DNA of 64,000 nucleotides from Streptomyces aquilus (GTDB taxonomy: Bacteria; Actinomycetota; Actinomycetes; Streptomycetales; Streptomycetaceae), in assembly GCF_003955715.1 (NCBI RefSeq), contig NZ_CP034463.1, positions 2,976,001-3,040,000 of the forward strand. The letters run 5' to 3'. Made by a program: the position numbers and the translations under genes. The notes beneath the pieces are model-generated. The model saw only the letters and a program-made list of their open reading frames with translations. It ran no database searches and had not been told where the DNA came from. Below are positions 1 to 8,305 of this stretch, piece by piece (position 1 is the stretch's first letter; each line of letters begins with the position of its first letter).

Positions 1-1855
1 AGATCTCGTCGATGCGCGCGGCGAGGGCGTCGCCGCCGCCGGAGACCCGGTACAGACCGGAGAGCGTCGCGGCCTTGAAGCCGGGCATGTCGCCGTCGGC
101 GTTGATGTGGATGAGCTTGGCCAGCTCGTCGTTGTCGATCACCGGGAAGGGCAGGGTGACGCTACGGCAGGAAGCGGCCGTCGGCTCCAGCAGGTTGCTC
201 GCGGGACCGAGGGACGAGCGCAGCGAGGTCACGAGCTCCTCGCGGATCGCGTCCAGCGGCGGGTTGGTGACCTGCGCGAACAACTGGGTGAAGTAGTCGA
301 AGAGCAGGCGCGGGCGCGAGGACAGCGCGGCGATCGGCGAGTCGGTGCCCATCGAGCCGATGGGCTCGGCACCGGCCTTGGCCATCGGCGCCAGGATGAC
401 GCGCAGCTCCTCCTCGGTGTAGCCGAAGGTCTGCTGGCGGCGGGTGACCGAGGCGTGCGTGTGCACGATGTGCTCGCGCTCGGGCAGGTCGGACAGCTCG
501 ATCTCGCCGGCTTCCAGCCAGTCGGCGTACGGCTTCTCGGCGGCGAGGCCGGCCTTGATCTCGTCGTCCTCGATGATGCGGTGCTCGGCGGTGTCGACGA
601 GGAACATCTTGCCGGGCTGGAGGCGGCCCTTGCGGACGACCTTGGCGGGGTCGATGTCGAGGACGCCGACCTCGGAGCCGAGGACGACGAGGCCTTCGTC
701 GGTGACCCAGTAGCGGCCGGGACGCAGACCGTTGCGGTCGAGGACCGCGCCGACCTGGGTGCCGTCGGTGAAGGTGACACAGGCCGGGCCGTCCCAGGGC
801 TCCATCATCGTGGAGTGGAACTGGTAGAAGGCGCGCCGGGCCGGGTCCATGGAGTCGTGGTTCTCCCACGCCTCCGGGATCATCATCAGCACGGAGTGCG
901 GCAGCGAACGCCCGCCCAGGTGCAGGAGTTCGAGCACCTCGTCGAAGGACGCCGAGTCGGAGGCGTCGGGCGTACAGATCGGGAAGACCCGCTCCAGCCC
1001 CTTGTCCCCGAACAGGTCGGAGACCAGCTGCGACTCACGCGCGGCCATCCAGTTGCGGTTGCCCTTGACGGTGTTGATCTCACCGTTGTGCGCGACGAAG
1101 CGGTACGGGTGCGCGAGCGGCCACGACGGGAAGGTGTTCGTGGAGAAGCGCGAGTGGACGAGCGCGATGGCCGAGGCGAAGCGGCGGTCGGACAGGTCCG
1201 GGAAGAAGGGCTCCAGCTGGCCGGTGGTCAGCATGCCCTTGTAGACGATGGTCCGCGCGGACAGCGACGGGAAGTAGACGTCGACCTCGCGCTCGGCGCG
1301 CTTGCGCAGCACGAAGGCCTTGCGGTCGAGCTCGATGCCGGAGCCGGCGCCGTCGGCGACGAAGATCTCGCGGAAGGCGGGCATGGTCGACCGGGCGGTG
1401 GCGCCGAGGAGCTCGGGCGCGACCGGGACCTCACGCCAGCCGAGGACGGTGAGGCCCTCTTCGCCGGCGATCGTCTCGATCCGCGAGACGGCGTCCTCGG
1501 TGCCGTCCTCCGGGAGGAAGGCGATACCGACGGCGTAGGCGCCCGCCTCGGGCAGCTCGAAGCCGGCCACCTCACGGAAGAAGGCGTCCGGAACCTGGGT
1601 CAGGATGCCCGCTCCGTCACCCGAGTCGGGCTCGGAGCCGGTGGCACCGCGGTGCTCCAGGTTGCGCAGAACGGTGAGCGCCTGCTCGACCAGCGCATGG
1701 CTCGCCTCGCCGGTGAGGGTGGCCACGAAACCGACGCCACAGGCGTCCTTTTCGTTGCGGGGGTCGTACATACCCTGCGCAGCAGGGCGAGCATCCATGA
1801 AGGACCACTTCTGGCCATTCGCGGAATGCTGGGACGGCTGGCGCGGCGTACGCAT
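1..1855 (-). CDS. gltB: Glutamate synthase (GOGAT) large subunit, N-terminal part, cut by window edge
   Basis: This is the first ~618 residues of ferredoxin/NADPH-type glutamate synthase large subunit, which makes two glutamates from glutamine and 2-oxoglutarate. The class II glutamine amidotransferase domain is visible: the nucleophile is expected to be Cys39 in [13 protein letters not shown], preceded by a propeptide removed during maturation. The family is ~1500 residues, so most of the gene lies outside the window. The ATG at 1855 has a GGGAGAG ribosome site; a second in-frame ATG at 1798 ([10 protein letters not shown]) is possible but lacks as good a site. The only other gene near its 5' end is the VIT transporter, on the same strand but with a terminator between them. 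Two GlnR-like boxes lie upstream. Confidence 0.95.
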   Translation of the reverse strand, partial: MRTPRQPSQHSANGQKWSFMDARPAAQGMYDPRNEKDACGVGFVATLTGEASHALVEQALTVLRNLEHRGATGSEPDSGDGAGILTQVPDAFFREVAGFELPEAGAYAVGIAFLPEDGTEDAVSRIETIAGEEGLTVLGWREVPVAPELLGATARSTMPAFREIFVADGAGSGIELDRKAFVLRKRAEREVDVYFPSLSARTIVYKGMLTTGQLEPFFPDLSDRRFASAIALVHSRFSTNTFPSWPLAHPYRFVAHNGEINTVKGNRNWMAARESQLVSDLFGDKGLERVFPICTPDASDSASFDEVLELLHLGGRSLPHSVLMMIPEAWENHDSMDPARRAFYQFHSTMMEPWDGPACVTFTDGTQVGAVLDRNGLRPGRYWVTDEGLVVLGSEVGVLDIDPAKVVRKGRLQPGKMFLVDTAEHRIIEDDEIKAGLAAEKPYADWLEAGEIELSDLPEREHIVHTHASVTRRQQTFGYTEEELRVILAPMAKAGAEPIGSMGTDSPIAALSSRPRLLFDYFTQLFAQVTNPPLDAIREELVTSLRSSLGPASNLLEPTAASCRSVTLPFPVIDNDELAKLIHINADGDMPGFKAATLSGLYRVSGGGDALAARIDEI

Positions 1856-1930
1856 CGGCTCTCCCGTCGTCGTCTCAAGTGGCATATCTGCGTGCCGAGG
1901 GACGACGTTGGCCCTCTGCGTGTGCGCAAA

Positions 1931-1946
1931 ATTTCGTGCAGGTTAC
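1931..1946 (-). promoter_or_regulatory. GlnR-type half site upstream of gltB
   Basis: On the gltB strand the sequence reads GTAAC-CTGCAC-GAAAT. This fits the actinobacterial GlnR consensus gTnAc-n6-GaAAc at 9 of its 10 letters. It ends 75 bp before the gltB ATG, a usual regulator position. GlnR is the global nitrogen regulator of Streptomyces and gltB is a nitrogen-assimilation gene, so the site makes biological sense. Binding is inferred, not shown. Confidence 0.5.
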
Positions 1947-2161
1947 ATGATGGAGTGGTTCTCGGGAACCGGATACTGCGTTCCAACATGCGGACGCCAC
2001 GCGGTGGCGACAGGGGTATCGCGCACGTGGCTTGAAGTGTGGGGGGAGCGAACGGGACAGATCGATGTCCGTCGCTCCAGGGGCGAGGCAGGCGGCGTCG
2101 CTCACCTCGCGGGTGCGCGGCAGGCGTCATTGCCCACAGCGCTTACGGCTCATGCCCAGTG

Positions 2162-2188
2162 GTTAAGCGTTCGAAACCAGTGAGTAAC
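2162..2188 (+). promoter_or_regulatory. Extended GlnR-type box in gltB upstream region
   Basis: The plus strand reads GTTAA, six bases, GAAAC, six bases, GTAAC. This reproduces three consecutive elements of the reported gTnAc-n6-GaAAc-n6-gTnAc array with one mismatch. It lies about 310 bp upstream of the gltB start and directly beside the VIT terminator. The distance is long for a gltB operator, so a distal promoter or a chance match remain possible. Confidence 0.45.
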
Positions 2189-2189
2189 G

Positions 2190-2219
2190 GCTACTTATGC
2201 GGCCCAACGCATAAGTAGC
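2190..2219 (-). terminator. Hairpin terminator of the VIT transporter gene
   Basis: A perfect 12-bp inverted repeat GCTACTTATGCG / CGCATAAGTAGC with a 6-nt loop begins 7 bp after the transporter stop codon. There is no T-run, as is common in Streptomyces. It separates this gene from gltB, which is transcribed in the same direction. Confidence 0.7.
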
Positions 2220-2226
2220 GGTCGGC

Positions 2227-2958
2227 CTATCCTACGGCCGTTCCGAAGAAGCTGCCCAGGGCGTACGTCACACCGGCCGCCGCACCACCGAGAGCGAGCT
2301 GTCGCAGACCGCTGAACCACCAGGTCCGCGCCGTCACCTTGGCCACGACGGCACCGCACCCGAACAGCCCGACGAGGGCGACGAGAACCGCAGGCCACAA
2401 GGCGCTGGCCCCCAGCAGATAGGGCAGCACGGGAAGCAGCGCACCGAGCGCGAAGGCACCGAAGGACGAGACGGCGGCGACCAGCGGCGAGGGCAGGTCG
2501 CCGGGATCGATCCCGAGCTCTTCCCGTGCGTGGATCTCCAGAGCCTGCTCGGGGTCACGCGACAGCTGCTTGGCGACCTCCCGCGCGAGCGCCGGCTCGA
2601 CCCCCCGTGCCTCGTACAGCGCGGCCAGCTCGGCCTCCTCGTCCTGCGGATGCTTGCGCAGCTCCCGCCGCTCGACGTCCAGCTCGGCCTCGACGAGCTC
2701 GCGCTGCGAGGCCACGGAGGTGTACTCACCGGCGGCCATGGAGAAGGCCCCGGCGGCAAGCCCCGCGAGCCCGGTGAGCACGATGGCCTGCTGCCCGACG
2801 GCGCCACCGGCGACGCCGGTCATCAGCGCGAGGTTGGAGACCAGTCCGTCCATGGCCCCGAAGACGGCGGGCCGCAGCCACCCTCCATTGACATCGCGAT
2901 GGGTGTGGTTGTCACGGTGCGCCTCGTGCAGCGGCGCCTCGGTCTCGATGATGGCCAT
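2227..2958 (-). CDS. VIT1/CCC1-family iron or manganese transporter
   Basis: This 243-residue integral membrane protein resembles the VIT1/CCC1 family, which moves Fe2+ or Mn2+ out of the cytosol. Visible family features are the N-terminal FGAMDGLVSNLALMTGVAGG helix start, the AGEYTSVASQRE segment after the second helix, and a cytoplasmic acidic helical stretch (about residues 85-150, rich in Glu) that binds metal in the plant homologue. Three further hydrophobic segments form the C-terminal half. The ATG at 2958 is preceded by GGGGGA. Two iron-box-like sequences lie upstream, suggesting control by a DtxR/IdeR-type repressor (DmdR in Streptomyces). Substrate is not determined from sequence. 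Confidence 0.88.
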   Translation of the reverse strand: MAIIETEAPLHEAHRDNHTHRDVNGGWLRPAVFGAMDGLVSNLALMTGVAGGAVGQQAIVLTGLAGLAAGAFSMAAGEYTSVASQRELVEAELDVERRELRKHPQDEEAELAALYEARGVEPALAREVAKQLSRDPEQALEIHAREELGIDPGDLPSPLVAAVSSFGAFALGALLPVLPYLLGASALWPAVLVALVGLFGCGAVVAKVTARTWWFSGLRQLALGGAAAGVTYALGSFFGTAVG

Positions 2959-2978
2959 CAGGGGTCCCCCAGGGAAGC

Positions 2979-2997
2979 TAAGCCAAAGCTAACTTTA
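2979..2997. promoter_or_regulatory. Weak iron-box-like sequence before the VIT gene
   Basis: TAAGCCAAAGCTAACTTTA matches 12 of 19 positions of the DtxR/IdeR consensus, with the right half GCTAACTTTA best conserved. It lies 21 bp upstream of the start codon, where a bound repressor would block transcription or initiation. Taken alone it is weak; it matters because a better copy lies 62 bp further upstream. Confidence 0.3.
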
Positions 2998-3058
2998 GAC
3001 AGATTCTAATTACCGACAACCAGACTGTACGACGCGAAATTCCCGCCCGCCACGAAGG

Positions 3059-3077
3059 AAAGGCTGGGCTAACCTGC
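3059..3077. promoter_or_regulatory. Iron-box-like operator between VIT and ARH genes
   Basis: AAAGGCTGGGCTAACCTGC matches 13 of 19 positions of the actinobacterial iron box TTAGGTTAGGCTAACCTAA, including the core GGGCTAACCT. It is ~100 bp upstream of the VIT gene and ~155 bp upstream of the divergent ARH operon, so it could affect either. A possible plus-strand -10 (TACGAT, 3099-3104) lies just beyond it. Confidence 0.45.
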
Positions 3078-3232
3078 ACCTTTACCTCCGAATGCGCATA
3101 CGATCGCAAGCCTGCTCAGATGTCGACCGGGTGATGCTGAGGCAAGGGATGCTCTTGTCGTGACCGCCCCGTGGGACACATCCGCAAAGGCCCCGCGCCC
3201 TGTGCGGAGCCCCCGGAGGAGAGGCCCGCCGT

Positions 3233-4276
3233 ATGGCATCGATCGCCTGCATCCCCTCGGCCCCGGCACCCGGGAACGCCGCCGAACTCCGCGAACGGGG
3301 CCGCGGCGCCCTCCTGGGCCTGGCGGTGGGAGACGCCCTCGGCGCCCCCGCGGAGAACCTGAAACCGTCGGAGATCCGAGCCCGCTGGGGCAGGATCACG
3401 GGGTACGTGGCCGAGACGCCCGCCGGCACGGACGACACCGAGTACGCGATCTTCTCTGGCCTCCTCCTGGCCCGCCATGGCTCGGCACTCACCCCGGCCC
3501 ACGTCGAGGCGGCCTGGCACGAGTGGATCGCGGACCGCGAGGAGGGCCCGTTCCGGGGAGCGGGCTTCAGCGAACGCGGCACCCTGGAGAACCTGCGCCG
3601 GGGCCTGGCTGCCCCCATCTCCGCCCAGCACCGCCACGCCTGGAGCGACGGCCTGGCGATGCGCGCGGCCCCCTTCGGCGTCTACGCGTCCGGCCGCCCG
3701 GCGGAGGCGGCGCGCCTGGCGGCGATCGACGGCTCCGTGAGCCACGACGGCGAGGGCATCTACGGCGGCCAGGCGGTAGCCGCAGGAGTGGCGGCGGCGA
3801 TGGCGGGCGCCCCCACGGTGGCGGTGGTCGCTTCGGCCCTGGCGGTGATCCCGGACGACTCCTGGACGGCCCGCTCCCTGCGCCGCGCGGTGGCGGTGGC
3901 CCACCGAGGCGAACGAGCGGTCCGCTCCGCGGTGGTCATCGGCGGCTACCCCTGGACCGACCTGGCCCCGGAGGCGGTGGCCCTCGCCTTCGGCGCCTAC
4001 GCGGCGGCGGACGGCGACTTCGTGGAGGCGGTCCTGACGGCCGTCAACATGGGCCGCGACGCGGACACGACGGCAGCGGTGGCGGGCGCGCTGGCAGGCG
4101 CGACGAGGGGAGCGTCCGCGATCCCCACGGAGTGGGCAGCGGCCATCGGCCCGGCAAGGGGCAGCTGCCTGCCGTCGATGGCGGGCCACCACGTCCTGAA
4201 CGTGGCGGACCTGCTGACACCGGGCGAGGAGTACGTACTGGCGGCGGACGGCGACGAGGCGGAGGCGCTGGCATGA
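3233..4276 (+). CDS. ADP-ribosylglycohydrolase family protein 1 (ARH/DraG fold)
   Basis: This 347-residue protein is an ARH/DraG-family hydrolase; characterised members use two Mg2+ ions to cleave N- or O-glycosidic bonds to ADP-ribose. Both metal-binding motifs are intact: GTDDTEYAIF (residues 65-74) and NMGRDADTTAAVAGAL (272-287). The fold opening ALLGLAVGDALGAPAENL is at 26-43. The ATG has GGAGGAG upstream. It is the first gene of a seven-gene operon; its TGA overlaps the next ATG (ATGA). The substrate is unknown: the neighbouring sugar kinase hints at release of a ribosyl moiety, but that is inference. Confidence 0.9.
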   Translation: MASIACIPSAPAPGNAAELRERGRGALLGLAVGDALGAPAENLKPSEIRARWGRITGYVAETPAGTDDTEYAIFSGLLLARHGSALTPAHVEAAWHEWIADREEGPFRGAGFSERGTLENLRRGLAAPISAQHRHAWSDGLAMRAAPFGVYASGRPAEAARLAAIDGSVSHDGEGIYGGQAVAAGVAAAMAGAPTVAVVASALAVIPDDSWTARSLRRAVAVAHRGERAVRSAVVIGGYPWTDLAPEAVALAFGAYAAADGDFVEAVLTAVNMGRDADTTAAVAGALAGATRGASAIPTEWAAAIGPARGSCLPSMAGHHVLNVADLLTPGEEYVLAADGDEAEALA

Positions 4277-5742
4277 CACTCGAATACGAGCCAACACCTG
4301 CCGACGCCGGTGCGACCATTTCAGCCCGCCCGACGTCCGAGGCCGCCCCACCTCCCCCAGCCCCTCCGCCGCTCAAGGACGAGCCGACACCCCGCACCCC
4401 CACCCCACACCCCTCAGCCCCTCCGCCCCTCGAAGACGAGCCGCCACCTCTCAGCCCCGCCCCGCATCACTCAGCCCGTCCGGCGTTTGAGGACGAGGCC
4501 GTTTCGGGGCCGACGGGGGTCCAGGGGGCGGAGCCCCCTGGCGGGGTCGAAGGGGCAGCGCCCCTGGGGATGGGACGGGTAGGGGCGGCGGGGGCGAAAG
4601 ACAAAACCGCCGACACCCCCACCCCAAACCCTCACCGCATCGAAGGCCTCCTCCTAGGCCTAGCCGCAGGCGACGCCGCCGGCTGGCCCGCCGCCCGCCA
4701 CAGAGCCGCCCGCATGCCCGACTGGACCCGCCGCCTCACCCGCGAACTGGACACCTTCGCCGAACACAACGCCACCACCACCCTCCCCGTCCCCATCGCC
4801 CTCAACCAACCCCCCGAGCCCCTCCGCCTCGGCCCCTCCGACGACGCGGAATGGGCGGCCTTCACCGCGGAAGCCCTCCTCCGCGCAGGCGACGACACCA
4901 CCCTCCCCGACCTCAGCCGAGACCGCCGTACCAGAGCAGCGATCGACCTCACCTGGACCACCCTCGCCGGCGAAGTAGCCGCCGCAGCGAACCGCGCCCC
5001 CGAGATCGAGTCCGCCGTACTCCCCCTACGCGCCCGCATCTCGGTCCGCGCCGGCCTCGGCAACCTCGCCACCGGCCTACGCCCACCCGCCACCGGCCAC
5101 GACAACCCCCACTACTTCGACGACGCGGCCTGCATCAGAGCCTGCGTCCTGGCCGTCACCCACCCCGGCAACCCCCAACTCGCAGCGGACCTCGCCGAGT
5201 TCGACGCCCGCTACACCCAGGACGGCGACGGAGTCCACGGCGCCCGAGCCATGGCCGCGGCCCTCTCCCTCGCCCTCACCGGAGCCGACGTGCACACCTG
5301 CGTCGACGCCGCCCTCACCGAACTCCCGGAGTCCACGGAGATCGGCCGCAACGCCCGCCACGCCCTGGCACTCGCCCGCACCACCCCCACCGCCTTCGCC
5401 CTGATCCCCCTCCTGGAACACCAGATCGTCGACCACGTCTACAGCTACGGCATCGCCGCCGCGGAAACGGTCCCGGTGGCCCTCGCCCTGGCGACCGCGG
5501 CGAACGGCGACATCTCGGCAGCCGTCCCCGCCGCCGCCTGCCTGTCCCGCGTCGCGGACTCGGCCCCCGCCCTGACCGGAGCCCTCACCGGAGCCCTCAC
5601 CGGCGGCGCCGCGCTCCCGCCCTCCTGGCGGGACACCTGCCGCACCCTCTCCGGCTGCGCCCTCCCCCGCCTCACCGGCACCGACCTGGTGGAACTCGCC
5701 GAACTCCTGGAAGCCACGCAACCGCCCCTGCCAGGAGGATGA
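4273..5742 (+). CDS. ADP-ribosylglycohydrolase-like protein 2, probably inactive, with repeat-derived N-terminus
   Basis: The ARH-like domain starts near residue 121 (HRIEGLLLGLAAGDAAGWP) of 489. The first metal motif is present but altered (PSDDAEWAAF, residues 188-197). The C-terminal GRDADTT equivalent reads SRVADSAPA, so the first ligand Asp is Val and an active binuclear centre is doubtful. Residues ~17-113 are low complexity (PPPLKDE, PPPLEDE, ARPAFEDE) and are encoded by a dispersed DNA repeat also found intergenically at 32.9 kb. The start overlaps the upstream stop (ATGA). An in-frame ATG at 4570 would skip most of the repeat. It could be a structural partner of the other paralogues or a decaying copy. 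Confidence 0.75.
   Translation: MTLEYEPTPADAGATISARPTSEAAPPPPAPPPLKDEPTPRTPTPHPSAPPPLEDEPPPLSPAPHHSARPAFEDEAVSGPTGVQGAEPPGGVEGAAPLGMGRVGAAGAKDKTADTPTPNPHRIEGLLLGLAAGDAAGWPAARHRAARMPDWTRRLTRELDTFAEHNATTTLPVPIALNQPPEPLRLGPSDDAEWAAFTAEALLRAGDDTTLPDLSRDRRTRAAIDLTWTTLAGEVAAAANRAPEIESAVLPLRARISVRAGLGNLATGLRPPATGHDNPHYFDDAACIRACVLAVTHPGNPQLAADLAEFDARYTQDGDGVHGARAMAAALSLALTGADVHTCVDAALTELPESTEIGRNARHALALARTTPTAFALIPLLEHQIVDHVYSYGIAAAETVPVALALATAANGDISAAVPAAACLSRVADSAPALTGALTGALTGGAALPPSWRDTCRTLSGCALPRLTGTDLVELAELLEATQPPLPGG
4321..4600 (+). repeat. Dispersed Streptomyces-type repeat inside a coding region
   Basis: Degenerate copies of the unit TCAGCCCGTCCGGCGTTTGA (followed by GGACGAG) begin at about 4321, 4357, 4414 and 4471; the last is exact. 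They are followed by a GC-rich block (4498-4600) ending GGATGGGACGGGTAGGGGCG. The same order of unit plus block occurs at 32913-33015 between genes. Here the array stays in frame within the second ARH gene. Confidence 0.8.
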
Positions 5743-5750
5743 TTCGGTTC

Positions 5751-6947
5751 ATGCCACCGATCTCACGCAAACCCCCACAACACACCCCCACCTCGGCCAC
5801 CCCCACCCTCGAAGACCGCATCACCGGCGCCCTCGTGGGCGCCGCCGTCGGCGACGCACTCGGCGGCCCGGTGGAGGGCTACTCCCCCGACCAGATCCTG
5901 GAACGCCACGCCGGCCGCGTCCACGGCATCGTCGGCCCCTGGAACGGCGACGCCTGGCGTACGGCCCGCCCGATCGCCCCGTACCACAAGGGCGACGGCC
6001 ACGTCACCGACGACACCTTGATGACGCACGCCCTGATCAGGGTCTACGCCGAGGTCCGCGACCACCTGGACGCCTACGCCGTCGCCGACCACCTGGTCCC
6101 CGACCTGATGACGACTCCCCGCTGGATCCCCGAACTCGAACAGGAGGCGCTCCCCCTCCACCGCCTCTTCCTGGCGGAGAAATGGCTGGTCACGCGCCTC
6201 CACTACGCCCACGCGGACCCTCGTGAGGCCGGCGTCGGCAACATCGTCAACTGTGGTGCGGCGATGTACATGGCCCCGGTGGGCCTGGTCAACGCGGCGA
6301 ACCCGAGGGCCGCCTACGCCGAGGCCCTCGACATCGCCGGCGCCCACCAGTCGTCGTACGGCCGCGAGGCGGCGGGAGTCTTCGCGGCGGCCGTGGCGGC
6401 GGCCTGCGCCCCGAACGCGACGCCGGAGACGGTCGTCTCCCACTGCCTGTCCCTCGCGAAGGACGGCACGAGGACGGCGATCGAGAAGGTCTGCGAAGCG
6501 GCAACGCACCACACCACCTTCGAGTCGGCGCTGACCCCGCTCCGCGAGGCGGTCGCCCCCTACGACACGGTCGGCCCGGACTACCGGGCCCCCTCCCTCG
6601 GCGCCCGCCGCCCCTCCCGCCTCCACGCCATCGAGGAACTCCCCATCGCCCTGGGCATGTTGATCGTGGCGAACGGCGACTACCGCGACGCGGTGCTGGG
6701 TGCCGTGAACTACGGCCGCGACTGCGACTCCATCGCGACGATGGCCGGCGCGATCGCGGGTGCCCTGGGCTCCCCGGTCCCGGAGACCTGGTCGAAGACG
6801 GTCGCGGAGGCCAGCCGTCTGGACCTGTGGGAACCGGCGAGGACGCTCACCGCAGTGGCCCGCGAGATCCACGACCACGACATCCACCGCCGCCGAGCCC
6901 ACGAGGCCGCGTTCACGGAGATCGGAGGCCTGAGATGCTCCGACTGA
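5751..6947 (+). CDS. ADP-ribosylglycohydrolase family protein 3
   Basis: This 398-residue ARH-family hydrolase has both metal motifs intact: HVTDDTLMTHALI (residues 84-96) and NYGRDCDSIATMAGAIAGAL (320-339). The fold opening is ALVGAAVGDALGGPVEGY (27-44). Residues 130-215, with LFLAEKWLVTRLHYAHADPREAGVGN, form a larger middle segment than in paralogue 1, so the substrate may differ. The ATG at 5751 has GGAGG 12 nt upstream; the ATG at 5739 would overlap the previous stop but has the same GGAGG directly against it, so 5751 is preferred. It overlaps the next gene by 13 bp. Confidence 0.88.
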   Translation: MPPISRKPPQHTPTSATPTLEDRITGALVGAAVGDALGGPVEGYSPDQILERHAGRVHGIVGPWNGDAWRTARPIAPYHKGDGHVTDDTLMTHALIRVYAEVRDHLDAYAVADHLVPDLMTTPRWIPELEQEALPLHRLFLAEKWLVTRLHYAHADPREAGVGNIVNCGAAMYMAPVGLVNAANPRAAYAEALDIAGAHQSSYGREAAGVFAAAVAAACAPNATPETVVSHCLSLAKDGTRTAIEKVCEAATHHTTFESALTPLREAVAPYDTVGPDYRAPSLGARRPSRLHAIEELPIALGMLIVANGDYRDAVLGAVNYGRDCDSIATMAGAIAGALGSPVPETWSKTVAEASRLDLWEPARTLTAVAREIHDHDIHRRRAHEAAFTEIGGLRCSD

Positions 6948-8305
6948 CCTGGGTCCAACCGGAGGACCTCCTGGGCCACGAACTCCGCCAGGCGGCACTG
7001 GACGGCAGGGAACCCGGGGTGATCGCCGCGCGCTGGAAAGCGGCAGGCGGCATGGAGGCCCCCCTCAGAGCAGGCGCCTCCCCCCAGCCCCCGTCCCGCT
7101 ACCTACGCCAACTGGCAAAAGACCTCCTGGACGAACTGTCAGACCTGCCAAGCACATTGACGGACCAGGAACCCACGGACCTGACCAAGATCAAGGCCGG
7201 CTGCCCAGAATGGCCCGCCCTCGCTCCGACCATCCCCACAGCACCCCCGCCCCCCGCGGCCTACGAAGCAGCCTGGCTGGGCCGAGCCGTCGGCTGCCTC
7301 CTGGGCAAACCGGTGGAGAAACTCCCCCTGAACGCCATCCGCCAACTGGCCGAGTCCACCGGCAACTGGCCCCTGACCACCTACTTCACAGCCCGAGGAG
7401 TCCCGGAAACCCTTCTCCGCTCCCACCCCTGGAACCGCCGCTCAGCCCCCACCTCCCTCGCCGAGAACATCGACGGCATGCCCGAGGACGACGACCTCAA
7501 CTACCCCCTCCTCAACCTCCTCCTGCTCCAACGCCACGGCAGACACTTCACGACCTCGGACGTGGCCACCCTCTGGCTGGACGAACTCCCGGCAGGCCGC
7601 ACGTTCACCGCCGAACGCATCGCCTACCGCAACCTCCTCCTCGGCCTGGAACCCCCGCACACCGCCCGCCACCGCAACCCCTTCCGGGAATGGATCGGCG
7701 CCCTGATCCGCGCCGACGTCCACGGCTGGACCAACCCCGGCGACCCGGCCGCCGCGGCGGAACAGGCCCACCGGGACGCCACCCTCACCCACACCGCCAA
7801 CGGCGTCTACGCGGCGATGTTCACGGCCGCGACGATCGCCACCGCGGCGACCGGCAGCCACGACATCCACGCCTGCCTCCGCACCGGCCTGACCGTGATC
7901 CCCGCGGCCTCCCGCCTCAGCCGGGCGATCCACCACGCGATCCAACTGGCGGAAACCACCGAGGACTTCGACAAGGTCGTGGACGAACTCCACGCCACCT
8001 ACGCGAGCGCCCACCACTGGGTCCACGCGATCCCCAACACCGCCCTGATCGCCGCCGCCCTCACCCACGCGGACGGCGACTTCACCGCGTCCATCTGCAA
8101 AGCGGTGAGCGGCGGTTGGGACACCGACTCCAACGGCGCCACGGCAGGCAGCATCGCCGGACTCCTCACCGGCACACCGGACAGGCTCCCCGACCGCTGG
8201 ACGACCCCGCTGAAGAACCGACTCGCCACCTCCGTGGGCGACTTCGACGGCACCGGCTTCGACGCCCTCGCCCACCTGACTCACCTGGAGGCTTCCCACC
8301 CATGA
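6935..8305 (+). CDS. ADP-ribosylglycohydrolase family protein 4 with N-terminal extension
   Basis: This protein has 456 residues. The ARH domain begins near residue 109 (AAYEAAWLGRAVGCLLGKPVEK). Its first metal motif reads GMPEDDDLNYPLLN (181-194) and the second GGWDTDSNGATAGSIAGLL (393-411); both keep the acidic ligands. The 108-residue N-terminal part (LTWVQPEDLLGHELRQAAL...) is not recognised. GGAGG lies 6 nt before the ATG, and the start sits inside the end of the upstream gene, indicating translational coupling. The stop overlaps the ribokinase start. A substrate different from that of paralogue 1 is likely, given the divergent motifs. Confidence 0.85.
   Translation: MLRLTWVQPEDLLGHELRQAALDGREPGVIAARWKAAGGMEAPLRAGASPQPPSRYLRQLAKDLLDELSDLPSTLTDQEPTDLTKIKAGCPEWPALAPTIPTAPPPPAAYEAAWLGRAVGCLLGKPVEKLPLNAIRQLAESTGNWPLTTYFTARGVPETLLRSHPWNRRSAPTSLAENIDGMPEDDDLNYPLLNLLLLQRHGRHFTTSDVATLWLDELPAGRTFTAERIAYRNLLLGLEPPHTARHRNPFREWIGALIRADVHGWTNPGDPAAAAEQAHRDATLTHTANGVYAAMFTAATIATAATGSHDIHACLRTGLTVIPAASRLSRAIHHAIQLAETTEDFDKVVDELHATYASAHHWVHAIPNTALIAAALTHADGDFTASICKAVSGGWDTDSNGATAGSIAGLLTGTPDRLPDRWTTPLKNRLATSVGDFDGTGFDALAHLTHLEASHP

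Larger units (their letters stand above)
1856..2226. other. Intergenic region: gltB regulatory region
   Basis: This 371-bp gap between gltB and the VIT gene has no credible ORF. It holds two GlnR-like boxes (1931-1946 and 2162-2188), a small inverted repeat GGTTC-TCGG-GAACC at 1957-1970, and the terminator hairpin of the VIT gene at 2190-2219. The gltB promoter should be here; no convincing -35/-10 pair was identified. Confidence 0.6.

Noticed and set aside
107..2035. 642-codon plus-strand open frame
   Set aside because: Lies antisense to gltB, whose glutamine amidotransferase motifs are clear. Translation is low-complexity Arg/Gly/Val typical of an antisense frame in GC-rich DNA.
3160..4272. 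Upstream extension of the second ARH frame into the first ARH gene
   Set aside because: It is an out-of-frame reading of the first ARH gene; ATG 4273 overlaps that gene's stop, as at other junctions of the operon.
3116..4351. 411-codon minus-strand open frame opposite the first ARH gene
   Set aside because: ARH motifs are on the plus strand with a good ribosome site; the minus translation is rich in Arg with no recognisable domain.
3233..8305. ADP-ribosylation toxin/antitoxin (DarTG-like) or DraT/DraG system
   Set aside because: No ADP-ribosyltransferase, macrodomain or nitrogenase gene is nearby; four hydrolases plus metabolic enzymes fit catabolism better.
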